64,000 bases of DNA, taken from assembly GCA_038849555.1 (NCBI GenBank), contig JAWCMT010000001.1, positions 88,682 through 152,681 on the forward strand. Reading direction: 5' to 3'. A program made the position numbers and the translations under genes. The notes under the pieces were generated by a model. It saw only the letters and a list, made by a program, of their open reading frames with translations, made no database searches and was not told where the DNA came from. How positions within the stretch are numbered: position 1 is the first letter of the stretch; every line of letters begins with the position of its first letter. This stretch comes from JAOAIV01 sp038849555. Its GTDB lineage: Archaea; Thermoproteota; Bathyarchaeia; Bathyarchaeales; Bathycorpusculaceae. Of the stretch, positions 1 through 9,035 are shown piece after piece.

Positions 1-918
1 AGCCTTGTAGGGTACAAAGCAACCGTAGTCGTCTTCGACCTAAACGGCGAATACACCAGTCTAGGCTTAACGGCTGACGGAAAAAGAAACATCCACTACT
101 ACAAGATTCACGCGTTAACGCCTGCGCAGAACTTCAAAGTAGCCCTTGAGCAGCTGCACTTGAACGTGGTAATGGGCATATTGACCCATGCGCTTCACTT
201 GCCCGGCACATCAGCACGCGAGTTCAGACGAATATGGAAACATCTAAAAGAAAAGGGCTGTCTTACGTTGCACGAGCTAGGCGAGGCCATACGAAACCTA
301 AACTGCAACCAGCACGTCCGCGACGCACTATTATCGCGCTATCACGCGCTTGTTAACTCAGGCTTTTTCACCGACAACCCTGCAGAAGCCACGCTGCTGG
401 ACGAGTGCCTGCTGAAGGCGAACGAGCAGGGCGGCGCCATAATCATAAACCTACGCAACACATCCACCATAGACCGCCAAATAGTCGTCGAATACATTTT
501 AGGCAAGCTTGTTGACGCCCTGCAAAGCTGGAAGCTCAAAGCCGTTTTTCTCTTCGCTGAGGAAGCGCATCTTTATCTGCGCGAAACCTACTGGGACGAC
601 ATTGTCACCCGCATGCGACACTTCGGCATATTTACCACCTTCATCACCAATCAGCCAGACACCATACGCGAAAACATCTACCGCCAAGCAGACAACATCT
701 TCCTCTTCAACTTCACAAACGAGCACGATTTAGACGTGGTTTCCCGTGCCTCCCGCATAGACGCCGAGACCATCCGCTCTATCGCGCGGGATCTGCCGCC
801 CCATCATTGCTTGACACTTGGCAAAGTTGTAGGCGACTTTCCAATTGTCACACGAATAAGACCACTGGACCTTAAAACGATGGGAGAAACACGCTTGTTC
901 TTCAAAAATATAAATTAG
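1..918 (+). CDS. HerA-like (DUF87) ATPase, C-terminal part
   Basis: The frame is open from the first base and has no start in the window, so about 305 C-terminal residues are present. The opening VVVFDLNGEY fits the strand and loop that follow the Walker A helix in HerA/FtsK-type ATPases. AVFLFAEEAH (fragment residues about 181-190) is a Walker B strand with its catalytic Glu. It is followed by a stretch with TNQPDTI and DNIFLFNFTNEHD, typical of the HerA core. HerA proteins are hexameric DNA translocases that usually work with NurA and Mre11-Rad50, but the upstream neighbours are not visible. Its last 17 bases overlap the end of the convergent Nudix gene. A plasmid-type VirB4-like ATPase is a weaker alternative. 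Confidence 0.8.
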   Translation, partial: SLVGYKATVVVFDLNGEYTSLGLTADGKRNIHYYKIHALTPAQNFKVALEQLHLNVVMGILTHALHLPGTSAREFRRIWKHLKEKGCLTLHELGEAIRNLNCNQHVRDALLSRYHALVNSGFFTDNPAEATLLDECLLKANEQGGAIIINLRNTSTIDRQIVVEYILGKLVDALQSWKLKAVFLFAEEAHLYLRETYWDDIVTRMRHFGIFTTFITNQPDTIRENIYRQADNIFLFNFTNEHDLDVVSRASRIDAETIRSIARDLPPHHCLTLGKVVGDFPIVTRIRPLDLKTMGETRLFFKNIN

Positions 919-1348
919 GATTTTCCAGCTTCTGCCTATTTTGCCTGAAGAAGTGGCGGAAGGATTCCGTCAAATCATATCTTTCGACTTCACTCAGCGG
1001 AACCCATCTTAGCTCATCAGCGTCGCTTGCCGCCCTCAACTCGCCGCTTGTCACGGTTACAAAGTAATCGATTATTATGAAATGGTATTTCACCTTGCCT
1101 TTCTCATCTAAGCTGATATGGTCAACGACGTCAACAAGCTTGGGCGACGCCACGTCTAAGCCTGTTTCTTCTTTCACTTCGCGGATTACTGCCTGCTCAA
1201 TGTTTTCGCCCAGTTCCACCAGGCCGCCTGGAACACTCCATTTGCCTTTTGCTGGAGCGCTTTTTCGTTTTTCCAGTAGAATTTTGCCGTCGTTGATGAT
1301 TATGGCGCCGACGCCTACCACGGGTCTTTCCGGATATTCCTTTTTCAC
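902..1348 (-). CDS. Nudix hydrolase
   Basis: A 148-residue single-domain protein with a complete Nudix box: G42, E48, then REVKEETGL at residues 56-64, matching G-x5-E-x7-R-E-U-x-E-E-x-G-U. Such enzymes hydrolyse nucleoside diphosphates linked to another group using Mg bound by the box glutamates. The N-terminal strands (VVGVGAIIINDGKILLEKR) and the size fit ADP-ribose or sugar-nucleotide pyrophosphatases, but the substrate cannot be read from sequence. The start is GTG at 1348. It lies just upstream of the ABC genes but on its own unit, and its end overlaps the HerA-like gene tail to tail. Confidence 0.88.
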   Translation of the reverse strand: MKKEYPERPVVGVGAIIINDGKILLEKRKSAPAKGKWSVPGGLVELGENIEQAVIREVKEETGLDVASPKLVDVVDHISLDEKGKVKYHFIIIDYFVTVTSGELRAASDADELRWVPLSEVERYDLTESFRHFFRQNRQKLENPNLYF

Positions 1349-1376
1349 CGCTTACGCCTCAGCCAACATGTCATGG

Positions 1377-2696
1377 CTACTCGTATCTTAAGGCTTCTAC
1401 GGGTTTAAGCTTTGATGCACGCCAGGCTGGATACAGCGCGAAGATTACGCTGACGCCGACACCGAAGATTAAAGCGCCCACGAGAACTGATGGCGTTAAC
1501 ACGGGCACAATGTTTAAGCCGCCGTTGCTTATCTGCGCGCTTTGCCCGCTGGCTATTCCACCGAAGAGGCCGCCTTCACTGAAGACTACCGCAACCACGT
1601 TCGCTAAAGCCCAGCCGGTGCCTATGCCGAGTACCGCGCCGATTAAGCCAATTATCACCGACTCGCCCAAGAAAACCATGAGCACTGTCCTATTTTTCAT
1701 GCCTAAGGCTTTGAGGATGCCGATTTCCCTTGTGCGCTCAATCAGCGAGACAATCATTATGTTCATTATGCCGATTCCGGCGACTAGCAGCGAAATGGCG
1801 GCTATTCCAGCCAAGAAAAGCTGAATTACCGAGAAGACGCGGTTAATGATGTTAAGCACTGCTGTTGATGAGACAACAGAAACTTCCCCGCCATAAGCAT
1901 CAGTAATGGCTTTAGTCACATTGTCAATCACATCTCTATCGCTGCTTTTCAGCTTCACAATTATAGTATCACACTCTTCAGTTCCGAAGAAACGCTGCGC
2001 TTGCTCAAGCGGAATGTAAACACCTACATCAGAAGGCCCACCAACGCCGAAGCCGCCAATTTCCTGAAGTACCGCAGCAACATGGCCAGTGTAACTTGCG
2101 TTTTCTGGCGGGCGCGCTGTGGTGTTGGTCCAGATAATATCAAGTTCTTCGCCTAAATCAAATAGGAGAGTACCGTTTTCCCATGGATCATGTAAAGTTT
2201 TCCCAATGACAATTTCGTCGTTTGTGGGGTTCAAGTTTATAGTGCCTTTCTCCGCCACGAAAGTGGTATGGTAAATTTCTGCATATTTGGCGAAATCCAC
2301 ACCTCTAATGGTCACTATGAGACTTCGTTCCTTCGACTGGAGGTAAACGTTTTTTCGTAATATTGCAACTGAAGTCTCAATGTCCGGAGATAGACTACTG
2401 ATGGTTTCCGTGTCGTTGATGAATAGTTTGAAGTCAGAGCCGCCGACATTGAAGCCGCCACCAATGGTTGTGCCGCCCTCACCGAAGAAGCCTCTGCCAG
2501 GTACAACAATCAGCGTGTCAGTTGCTAAGCCTGTTTCAAGCTGATTAGTTATCGTGTTCTGCAAGCCCTGAGTGATAGAAAGCAGCGCAACTATGGCGGC
2601 GATGCCGATGACTACGCCTAAAGTTGTTAAGCCTGCACGGAGTTTCCTCAGCCTTATCGCGCTGAAGGAATAGCTGAAAACATCTCTTGCCTTCAT
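1377..2696 (-). CDS. MacB/FtsX-type ABC transporter permease
   Basis: A 439-residue permease with the MacB architecture. An N-terminal transmembrane helix (about 20-45) is followed by a large outside MacB-PCD domain (about 45-280) and three C-terminal helices in an FtsX domain. The cytoplasmic motif ERTREIGILKALGMK after the second helix and the ending PVEALRYE are hallmarks of the family. Together with the ATPase whose gene overlaps it by 4 bases (ATGA), it should form a mechanotransmission-type transporter that moves lipids, peptides or lipoproteins; the substrate is unknown. It is the last gene of the pair. Confidence 0.9.
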   Translation of the reverse strand: MKARDVFSYSFSAIRLRKLRAGLTTLGVVIGIAAIVALLSITQGLQNTITNQLETGLATDTLIVVPGRGFFGEGGTTIGGGFNVGGSDFKLFINDTETISSLSPDIETSVAILRKNVYLQSKERSLIVTIRGVDFAKYAEIYHTTFVAEKGTINLNPTNDEIVIGKTLHDPWENGTLLFDLGEELDIIWTNTTARPPENASYTGHVAAVLQEIGGFGVGGPSDVGVYIPLEQAQRFFGTEECDTIIVKLKSSDRDVIDNVTKAITDAYGGEVSVVSSTAVLNIINRVFSVIQLFLAGIAAISLLVAGIGIMNIMIVSLIERTREIGILKALGMKNRTVLMVFLGESVIIGLIGAVLGIGTGWALANVVAVVFSEGGLFGGIASGQSAQISNGGLNIVPVLTPSVLVGALIFGVGVSVIFALYPAWRASKLKPVEALRYE

Positions 2697-3388
2697 GTTG
2701 GTTCACCATTCACCACATCTAAAGTTATCAGGCCATCAAACATCTGAACGACGCGTTTTGCTTCCCTTGCCAAATGCTGATCATGCGTAACCATAATAAT
2801 TGTCACACCCCGCTCCTCATTAAGCCGCTTAATCAGATTCATTATCTCACGCGCCGTCTTGGAATCTACATTCCCCGTGGGCTCATCCATCAACAGAAAC
2901 TTGGGATTATTCGCCAAAGCTCGTGCGATGGCGACGCGCTGCTGCTGACCGCCACTCAGTTCCGCAGGTTTGTGGTTCATGCGGTCCTTTAGGCCGACGG
3001 CCTCGAGAAGTTCCTCGGCACGCTTGCGCCTTTCAGCCTTGCCTACGCCCGCGATTGACATAACAAGCTCGACGTTTTCTCTTGCCGTGAAGCGAGGGAT
3101 AAGGTTGAAGAATTGGAACACAAAGCCCACTCGGCGTCTAAGATCAGACAGTTGATTATCATTTAGTGTAGCAATGTCAACACCATCAATTAGCAGTTTT
3201 CCTGAAGTCGGCTTATCTAGGGCCCCAAGCAGGTTTAGCATGGTTGATTTGCCGCTTCCTGAAGGGCCGAGGATAGAGAGGAACTCGCCGCTTTCAACTT
3301 TCAAGTTAACGCCCCTGAGCGCTTCCACTGGGACTTTACCCAGCATGTAGGTTTTCTTCAACTCAATTGCTTCAACAAGTGGTGCCAT
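2693..3388 (-). CDS. ABC transporter ATP-binding protein, MacB/LolD type
   Basis: A 231-residue nucleotide-binding subunit. Walker A is GPSGSGKST, the signature is LSGGQQQRVAIARAL, Walker B is FLLMDEPTGNVD and the switch His lies in MVTHD. GNVD after Walker B and the motif FVFQFFNLIPRFTA (Q-loop) are typical of the LolD/MacB/FtsE subgroup that partners with FtsX-type permeases. The ATG at 3388 has an AAGGAGAA ribosome-binding site about 10 bases upstream. Its stop overlaps the start of the permease gene, so the two are translationally coupled. An assembly gap lies 25 bases upstream, so whether it shares the PadR operon is not certain. Confidence 0.92.
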   Translation of the reverse strand: MAPLVEAIELKKTYMLGKVPVEALRGVNLKVESGEFLSILGPSGSGKSTMLNLLGALDKPTSGKLLIDGVDIATLNDNQLSDLRRRVGFVFQFFNLIPRFTARENVELVMSIAGVGKAERRKRAEELLEAVGLKDRMNHKPAELSGGQQQRVAIARALANNPKFLLMDEPTGNVDSKTAREIMNLIKRLNEERGVTIIMVTHDQHLAREAKRVVQMFDGLITLDVVNGEPT

Positions 3389-3412
3389 AAACCCATTCTC
3401 CTTTTGGATGAG

Positions 3413-3422
3413 NNNNNNNNNN
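3413..3422. other. Assembly gap (10 N)
   Basis: Ten N between the MacB-type ATPase gene and the ABC-2 permease gene. The fixed length suggests a placeholder of unknown true size. It falls between genes and breaks no reading frame I can recognise. Confidence 0.98.
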
Positions 3423-3445
3423 CCTTTAACCTCCTTTAAACACTG

Positions 3446-4357
3446 TTACTTGTTGAGGAATCTCCATGAAAGCACTATGCCTATGGAGGTCAGCACAAGA
3501 GCGAATATACCGACGAACGCGAAGTCTAAGGCTAACTGCGAATAGTTTATGGTGTCAAAGATCAAGAGCTGGCGCATGCCATCAATAGTGTATGACAGAG
3601 GATTAACTTTCGCTACTACCTGCAGCCACTCGGGCATGCGCTCTATGGGGAAGAAGGCGCTGCTGGCGAATGTCAAAGGCAGATTAAGCAGGTTTGTTAC
3701 AGCCATTGGCGTTTCAATTCGTGTTGAACGAACATTGATGGCTATGAACATCGACGATAAGCCCATGCAAATCAGGAACAGCATGGCGAACACGCCGAGA
3801 ATGTTTAGTGGCGTAAATGCTGCGCCAAACGTGAAACCGAAAGGAATCGCTATTATCAAGATTATTGCAGCTTGGAACATTGCCCTCAAAGTAGCTGAAA
3901 GCACCTTAGCTACTATTATAACGCCACGCGAAACAGGAGTGCTTAAAACTTTATTCAAGAAGCCTAAGCGCCTGTCCCAAACTACTGACATACCGCTGAA
4001 CATCGTGGTAAATAGCGCTGTAAATGCGATCATGCCGACGGCCATGAAACTCAAGTAACTTGTCGTGCCGAAAGTGCTACGCATTATTTGATCCTGCAAC
4101 CCATTAAAGAATTGGCTTAGAGCGGAGATTTGTGCAGGGTTGAACTGGCCTATTATTTCTGGCGGAATTTGGATGGAATTTGCGCTGAATAAACTGCTTA
4201 GGTTTAAGGCGTTGCCTAGCAAGCCGAGCCAAATTACCGGCTGAATCAGCGTAAGCACGAACACGACTGGCGCTTTGTACCATTTTTTAAGCTCACGGTT
4301 AGTTAAAGCCCATAGCCCATGTATCTTGCTTTTTGCTACATTATTCGCTGTGCTCAC
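3446..4357 (-). CDS. ABC-2 type transporter permease (DrrB-like)
   Basis: A 303-residue integral membrane protein with about six hydrophobic segments, an extracytoplasmic loop between helices 1 and 2 (about 60-100), and the ABC-2 landmarks WDRRLGFLNKVLSTPVSR (about 127-144) and PLTFASSAFFPIERMPEWL (about 228-246). These match the daunorubicin-exporter DrrB family. The gene overlaps the upstream ATPase gene by 4 bases (ATGA). With the PadR gene it forms a three-gene exporter operon. The likely role is export of a drug, lipid or glycoconjugate; the substrate is not known. Confidence 0.88.
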   Translation of the reverse strand: MSTANNVAKSKIHGLWALTNRELKKWYKAPVVFVLTLIQPVIWLGLLGNALNLSSLFSANSIQIPPEIIGQFNPAQISALSQFFNGLQDQIMRSTFGTTSYLSFMAVGMIAFTALFTTMFSGMSVVWDRRLGFLNKVLSTPVSRGVIIVAKVLSATLRAMFQAAIILIIAIPFGFTFGAAFTPLNILGVFAMLFLICMGLSSMFIAINVRSTRIETPMAVTNLLNLPLTFASSAFFPIERMPEWLQVVAKVNPLSYTIDGMRQLLIFDTINYSQLALDFAFVGIFALVLTSIGIVLSWRFLNK

Positions 4358-5355
4358 ATTCGCGCCCTCCTCATAGTGTGTCTCTGTGCAAAAACGGTTT
4401 CATGAGATTCTTCAGTGTCGCGTATGGATCTCCCTGTGTATTGAAGGTAAACCTCGTTTAACGTTGGTTTCGAAAGCGAAAGCTTGGTTACAACGTAACC
4501 TTCTTTCCGTAGCGCTTCGATTATTAATGGCGCAGTTACCTCGCCGTTTTCTGATTTTATTAAGTACATGTCATCTTCCTTCTTGACCTCTTTTATACGC
4601 TCAATTTTTTTGATGAGATTCGTAATATCAACATCCTGCTTGATGCTCAATGTGATTATATCACCGCCTAAATTCTCTTTAAGCTCGTCCGGCGTGCCGA
4701 CCACCACAATCTTTCCATGATCAATTATTGCTATGCGGTCGCAGAGCGCATCTGCTTCCTCCAAGTAATGTGTGGTCATGAAAAGGGTCATGCCGAACTC
4801 TTTTTTCAGTTTTTTAATGTAATTCCAAGTAGCAGCCCTTGTCTGAACATCTAAACCTAATGTTGGCTCATCCAAGAAAAGGACTCGAGGCCTGTTAATT
4901 AAACCGCAGGCGAGTTCAAGTCGGCGGCGCATGCCACCAGAGTATGTTTGGACTTTTTTATCTTTAAATTTGATTAATTCAACAAGCTCCAATAGTTCTT
5001 CAGCGCGTTTCTTCGAGACCTCTCTGGGAATGCCATATAGGTCGGCGCATAGGAGAATGTTTTCTATGCCTGTTAAGTCCTCGTCTGCCGTGTATTCTTG
5101 CGGAACGACGCCTATGGAGTATCTCACGGCGTTAGCTTCTTTGACTATATCATAGCCTAGAATTGACGCCTTGCCTGCGGTGGGCTTTAGGACAGTTATG
5201 AGCATGTTGATGGTTGTTGTTTTCCCCGCGCCGTTAGGCCCCAAAAAGCCGAAGATTTCTCCTTGCTTGACGCTGAAGCTTATGTGGTCTACGGCTACAA
5301 GGTGCTTGTTGAAGATTTTAGTTAAACCTTCAACTTTAATTACTTCCTCAGTCAT
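4354..5355 (-). CDS. ABC-2 transporter ATP-binding protein (DrrA-like)
   Basis: Walker A GPNGAGKTTT, signature YSGGMRRRLELACGL, Walker B VLFLDEPTLGLD and the switch region MTTHYLEEADALCD identify a DrrA/CcmA-type subunit of 333 residues. It has the C-terminal regulatory extension (about 235-320) common in this class. I chose the ATG at 5355 (MTEEVIKVEGL) because family members begin here and because it overlaps the end of the PadR gene by 8 bases; an upstream in-frame ATG at 5409 would add 18 residues lying inside the PadR gene. Regulation is expected through the PadR protein encoded first in the operon. Confidence 0.9.
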   Translation of the reverse strand: MTEEVIKVEGLTKIFNKHLVAVDHISFSVKQGEIFGFLGPNGAGKTTTINMLITVLKPTAGKASILGYDIVKEANAVRYSIGVVPQEYTADEDLTGIENILLCADLYGIPREVSKKRAEELLELVELIKFKDKKVQTYSGGMRRRLELACGLINRPRVLFLDEPTLGLDVQTRAATWNYIKKLKKEFGMTLFMTTHYLEEADALCDRIAIIDHGKIVVVGTPDELKENLGGDIITLSIKQDVDITNLIKKIERIKEVKKEDDMYLIKSENGEVTAPLIIEALRKEGYVVTKLSLSKPTLNEVYLQYTGRSIRDTEESHETVFAQRHTMRRARM

Positions 5356-5905
5356 AGCTACCACCGCTAACTTTTCGGTTAATTTCCTCAAGCTTCTTTG
5401 TGCTTTCATCTATGACTTTGATGATGTCGCTTAGGGCCTGCTCAGAAAACTTTTCCTGCAGTGTGCAGCCCAGCTGGAAAAAGGCCAGGACTAACCGCTT
5501 AACGGATTCGCGGACCGCGACTGTCCTTTCCGGCGGTATCTTGAAAAGTAGGCTGTCAATAAAGGGCATGGGAAGGAAACCGCCTTCTTCCCTGACTTTC
5601 TGCCTTATTTTCTTCTGCTCTTCATACAGAGCTTTTCCGCTTTCTGTTAACTCATAACGTTTCAACCCGTTTTCAACCGGCAACTCTCGAATGTAACCAT
5701 TGTCTTGCAACCAAGCGAGAAGCGGGTAGATGGAGCCTGGGCTGGGCTTCCAAAAGCCGCCTGTTTGATTTTCGATTTCATTCATTATTTCCGAGCCAGA
5801 CATGGGTCTCTGGTTTAGCGCCTCAAGCACATGGTAGCGTATGAAGCCTTTTGGCACCATGGCGGTGTGGCGCATCCAATGTTTTATTGGTTGTGGCGGG
5901 AACAT
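5348..5905 (-). CDS. PadR-family transcriptional regulator
   Basis: A 185-residue protein with the PadR winged helix at about 18-95. It has FIRYHVLEALNQRPMSGSEI, then GGFWKPSPGSIYPLLAWLQDNGYI, the strongly conserved PadR recognition region. A C-terminal helical segment (about 95-180) fits the PadR dimerisation domain. PadR proteins are repressors, often beside drug-exporter genes that they control. The gene heads the operon with the ABC-2 ATPase and permease. Two near-identical inverted repeats overlap its TATA region (separate entry), so autorepression released by a ligand is likely. ATG 5905 is used; an internal ATG (residue 16) is possible. Confidence 0.9.
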   Translation of the reverse strand: MFPPQPIKHWMRHTAMVPKGFIRYHVLEALNQRPMSGSEIMNEIENQTGGFWKPSPGSIYPLLAWLQDNGYIRELPVENGLKRYELTESGKALYEEQKKIRQKVREEGGFLPMPFIDSLLFKIPPERTVAVRESVKRLVLAFFQLGCTLQEKFSEQALSDIIKVIDESTKKLEEINRKVSGGSYD

Positions 5906-5920
5906 GGCATATCACTATTA

Positions 5921-5960
5921 ACATCAAATGTGATATCGCAGCTGATATCAAATGTGATAT
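5921..5960. promoter_or_regulatory. Tandem inverted-repeat operators in the PadR promoter
   Basis: Two 16-bp inverted repeats lie 24 bp apart: ATATCA-AATG-TGATAT at 5945-5960 (perfect) and ACATCA-AATG-TGATAT at 5921-5936 (one mismatch). A further half-site ATATCA sits at 5909. On the minus strand the TATA-like TTTAAATAT (5957-5965) overlaps the distal repeat, and transcription would start near 5935, inside the proximal one. That placement fits repression by the PadR protein. The sites are seen directly; their function is inferred. Confidence 0.7.
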
Positions 5961-5994
5961 TTAAACTTATTGCACACAAAATACAGAATAATAC

Positions 5995-6669
5995 TTAATT
6001 TATCACCGTACCAACATTCTCGCCTTTAACTGCCGCCAAAATATTCTCAGGCCTGAAGCCATTCACAACAACAAGCCGCATGCATCCGCGCTTCAAAACC
6101 TTAACGGCTTCAGGGTCAATGATCTGATGTATCCCTGCTTTATGCTTATGCTCAGCGAAAACATTGGCTAAGTCGTCAAAGGACATGCTGTCAAGCTTTA
6201 CGGCGTCAGCATGCTTCCGCGGATCCTTATTGTAAACGCCTTCTTGATCAGTGCCCTTAACAAGCAAATCAGCCTTCACGCACTCAGCAACCAAAGCAGC
6301 TACGGTATCAGTGGTTATTCCCGGTTTTAAGCCGCCCATCACAACGATTTTTCCTTCGCTTAAGCATTTAGCGGCGTCATCAAGCGTCAAAGCCACGTGG
6401 CTACAGCCCATGTCTCCGAGCGTTTTAAGAAAGAGTTGAGCATAAAGCCTTGAAACGGATATGGCTATTTCATCCTGCGCTTGCTCGTCGAGACCTAATT
6501 GTTTTGCTATGGCGATGAATTCGCGAGCTAACGCGCCGCCTCCAACCACAACTACAACCTCGTTGCCTTGCAGTTTGAGAGTCCGCACGATTTCAGCGTA
6601 TTTGCTGATTAGGTCGGGGTTAACTGGTGACGCTACTACTGAGCCGCCTATTCGCAAAACGACACGCAT
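5995..6669 (-). CDS. pyrH: UMP kinase, archaeal type
   Basis: A 224-residue amino-acid-kinase-fold enzyme that phosphorylates UMP to UDP. The N-terminal RIGGSVV loop, VVVVVGGGALAREFI (UMP-binding glycine-rich loop), MGGLKPGITTDTVAALVAE and KGTDQEGVYNKDPRKH (nucleotide site) match archaeal PyrH. The length is that of archaeal UMP kinases, shorter than the bacterial form. It stands alone between two exporter clusters, with no pyr gene next to it; pyrB lies at 38 kb in this window. Confidence 0.93.
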   Translation of the reverse strand: MRVVLRIGGSVVASPVNPDLISKYAEIVRTLKLQGNEVVVVVGGGALAREFIAIAKQLGLDEQAQDEIAISVSRLYAQLFLKTLGDMGCSHVALTLDDAAKCLSEGKIVVMGGLKPGITTDTVAALVAECVKADLLVKGTDQEGVYNKDPRKHADAVKLDSMSFDDLANVFAEHKHKAGIHQIIDPEAVKVLKRGCMRLVVVNGFRPENILAAVKGENVGTVIN

Positions 6670-6803
6670 AAGCCTAACCGTCCATTTCCCTAATTTAAAT
6701 GTGCAAGTTATTAATCCTTTAGGGCCGTCATCACTAAAAAGGCTTGTAAGCGGTATGGAATGTTTAAATCATCATTCTCACCTAAGTGGATAAGTGATTA
6801 CGG

Positions 6804-7124
6804 TTGGAAAACGAAACCAAAAACTTTCACTTCATGGAGCTTGACTGGCTAGTTTATTTTCCCAAATACGGCAACAAAGGTAAATATCTCAACTATCTTG
6901 TGATGTTCATAGACAGGAAAAAAGGAACAGCGCAAGGCGCGAAGCTTGTTAAGTTACGTGAAGTTTTAGAGAATCCAGAGTTTGAAAATAATTATCCGCA
7001 TACGGTGGGCTTCTACAAGGGCGACGCAGGAGGCGTAGCGAAGTTTAAGCCAGAATACTTGGAAATAAGAAAAATCAATAGCGTAGAAGAGTTCTGGCTG
7101 TTCCTAAACGCCTTAGACATATAA
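6804..7124 (+). CDS. Small protein of unknown function
   Basis: A 106-residue soluble, mixed alpha/beta protein that I do not recognise. It is rich in aromatic residues (ELDWLVYFPKYGNKGKYLNYL) and Lys, with no membrane helix and no Cys pairs. The first usable start is TTG at 6804; ATG at 6834 (MELDWLVYF) is an alternative. A TATA-like GTTTAAATC lies at about 6759-6767, which would put transcription start just before the TTG and gives support to a real gene. It is divergent from pyrH and convergent with the next ABC permease. Confidence 0.55.
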   Translation: MENETKNFHFMELDWLVYFPKYGNKGKYLNYLVMFIDRKKGTAQGAKLVKLREVLENPEFENNYPHTVGFYKGDAGGVAKFKPEYLEIRKINSVEEFWLFLNALDI

Positions 7125-7230
7125 ACGCGAATAATGTAGCGTCTATTTTTGCATCTAGATATCATAATTACAAGTAATGTAAGGGCTATTGCCGCAGCCA
7201 TTTAACCGAACACACAGGTGCTTATCCGCA

Positions 7231-8034
7231 TCATTTGATTAGTCTCTTTTTCATCAAGTTTATGCTAAACAGAAACAAAGCTACTGTAACGACACTAAGC
7301 CATGCCAAGCTAAGCAGCATAAAACCCTCAGCTCTGCCTAAGACTAATCCGCGGATAAGGTTTACCAGATGAGTCAGCGGCAGAAAAATTAGCGCAGCAG
7401 TCTCCACCATCGAGGGCAACTGGGAAAGCGGGAAGAAGGTTCCGCTTAGCAGAAACATTGGCGTTATAAGCAGAAAAGAGGGATAATTGAAGAAGTCTAT
7501 GTTGGGCGCAATCGCCGTGAAGCACATGGCTAAACATGCAAACAGCAAGCCTCCCAAAAGCGATACTAGAGGCACCAGAAGCGCAAGCGGGCTGGAAATT
7601 AAGCCGAAAGCCGCTATTACAGCAAGCACTGTTGTGGAGTTTATGGCCGCGCGGGTGGCGCCCCAGAGCAACTCGCCAGCGATAACCTCTTCCACACTTA
7701 CAGGCGTAGCGATTATTGCGTCGAAGGTTTTCTGGAAGTACATGCGTACGAAAGAGGCGTAGGTGCACTCGAAGAAGCCACCGTACATGGCAGAAATAGC
7801 CACCAGCGCAGGCGCAATGAAGTTGATATAGGGTACGCCTTCAACGGCTTGAATAAAGCCGCCCAAGCCTAAGCCTAATGCGACCAAGTAGAGGATTGGC
7901 TCTATAAGCGAAGGGAAAAAGTTGACTTTTATGGTTTTCATGAACACGTCAAAGTTTCGCCTCCAAACATGCCACACACGGTAAGTCAATTTCGGCAAGG
8001 CGAACTTGGCAGGTGAATCGGTTATTTTCGTCAA
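7231..8034 (-). CDS. ABC-2 type transporter permease
   Basis: A 267-residue protein with six hydrophobic segments of the ABC-2/NodJ type. Landmarks are MYFQKTFDAIIATPVSVEEV (about 106-125) and the segment LLSGTFFPLSQLPSMVETAA (about 196-215), the place where ABC-2 exporters carry the re-entrant region. The gene overlaps the upstream ATPase gene by 4 bases. The pair is a second DrrAB/NodIJ-like exporter in this window, distinct from the one at 3.4-5.4 kb and without an adjacent regulator. Confidence 0.88.
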   Translation of the reverse strand: MTKITDSPAKFALPKLTYRVWHVWRRNFDVFMKTIKVNFFPSLIEPILYLVALGLGLGGFIQAVEGVPYINFIAPALVAISAMYGGFFECTYASFVRMYFQKTFDAIIATPVSVEEVIAGELLWGATRAAINSTTVLAVIAAFGLISSPLALLVPLVSLLGGLLFACLAMCFTAIAPNIDFFNYPSFLLITPMFLLSGTFFPLSQLPSMVETAALIFLPLTHLVNLIRGLVLGRAEGFMLLSLAWLSVVTVALFLFSINLMKKRLIK

Positions 8035-8954
8035 TCCCGCAGCCTCCTTCCAGTCAACTTTAGAAAAACATCTTCCAAGTTAGCGTTTCGAATTGTAACA
8101 TTTGTTAGCGAGTTTCTTTCGAGAAAGCGCTCGAAAACACCGTGCGGTTGCATAGTGAACACGCGGATGCGGTCACCAAAGGCTTCAAAGCGGGCATCTG
8201 GAAACTCTGCTTTAAGCGTAAGCAATAATTTCTCATCGTTGTCTATTTCCAGCACTTCAGCGCCGATATGCCGTTTGACGAGTTCCGATGGGCTGCCTTG
8301 CTCGATGATTTTGCCGCTATCCATAAGCAGCACCCTATCGCAAAGCGCCGCGGCTTCCTCCATGTAATGCGTAGTCAATATTATGGTAACGCCACGTTTT
8401 CGCAAACTACGCACTTCATCCCAAACTATATGGCGTGCCTGCGGATCCAGCCCCGTAGTAGGCTCATCAAGAAGCAAAATTTGCGGCTCATTGATTAAAG
8501 CTCTGGCCAAAATTAGTCGGCGCTTCATGCCAGTAGATAACTCCGAGATAAGCACGTCTTGTTTTTCTTCTATTTGGAAAAATTTCAGCAGCTCTTTAGC
8601 GTGCTTTGTAGCTTCAGCCTTTGGAATATCAAAGTAGCGAGCGTAAACTTGAAGGTTTTTTATGACGGTAAAGTCCGGGTCCAAGTTGTCCTCTTGAGGC
8701 GCTACGCCAACTATGCACTTTATTTCGCGTGTCTGCGTAGAAACATTTAATCCCGCCACGTATAATTCGCCTTCTGTTAAGGGCCAGAAACCGTGGATCA
8801 TCCTCACGGTTGTGGTTTTTCCAGCGCCGTTAGGTCCTAAGAAGCCAACACATTCGCCTTTGTAGATTTCAAAGTTTATGTGGTCCACTGCTGTGAAGTC
8901 GCCGAATTTTTTGGTTAAGTTGCGGGCTTTTATGAGAATTTCTGATGAGGCCAT
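8031..8954 (-). CDS. ABC-2 transporter ATP-binding protein
   Basis: A 307-residue NodI/DrrA-like ATPase: Walker A GPNGAGKTTT, signature LSTGMKRRLILARAL (Thr replaces the usual second Gly position of LSGG, as often in this class), Walker B ILLLDEPTTGLDPQ, and switch TTHYMEEAAALCDRV. The ATG at 8954 (MASSEILIKARNLTK) is preferred to an in-frame ATG 30 bases upstream because it places the first strand normally. It should energise the permease encoded immediately downstream. Substrate unknown. Confidence 0.9.
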   Translation of the reverse strand: MASSEILIKARNLTKKFGDFTAVDHINFEIYKGECVGFLGPNGAGKTTTVRMIHGFWPLTEGELYVAGLNVSTQTREIKCIVGVAPQEDNLDPDFTVIKNLQVYARYFDIPKAEATKHAKELLKFFQIEEKQDVLISELSTGMKRRLILARALINEPQILLLDEPTTGLDPQARHIVWDEVRSLRKRGVTIILTTHYMEEAAALCDRVLLMDSGKIIEQGSPSELVKRHIGAEVLEIDNDEKLLLTLKAEFPDARFEAFGDRIRVFTMQPHGVFERFLERNSLTNVTIRNANLEDVFLKLTGRRLRD

Positions 8955-9035
8955 GCGCCTTTCAGAGCTATTCACAGCAAACAAGAACTTAAGACTACCT
9001 CTTCAAAGAAAGCACGCTGGTGGATGGCACTATGT

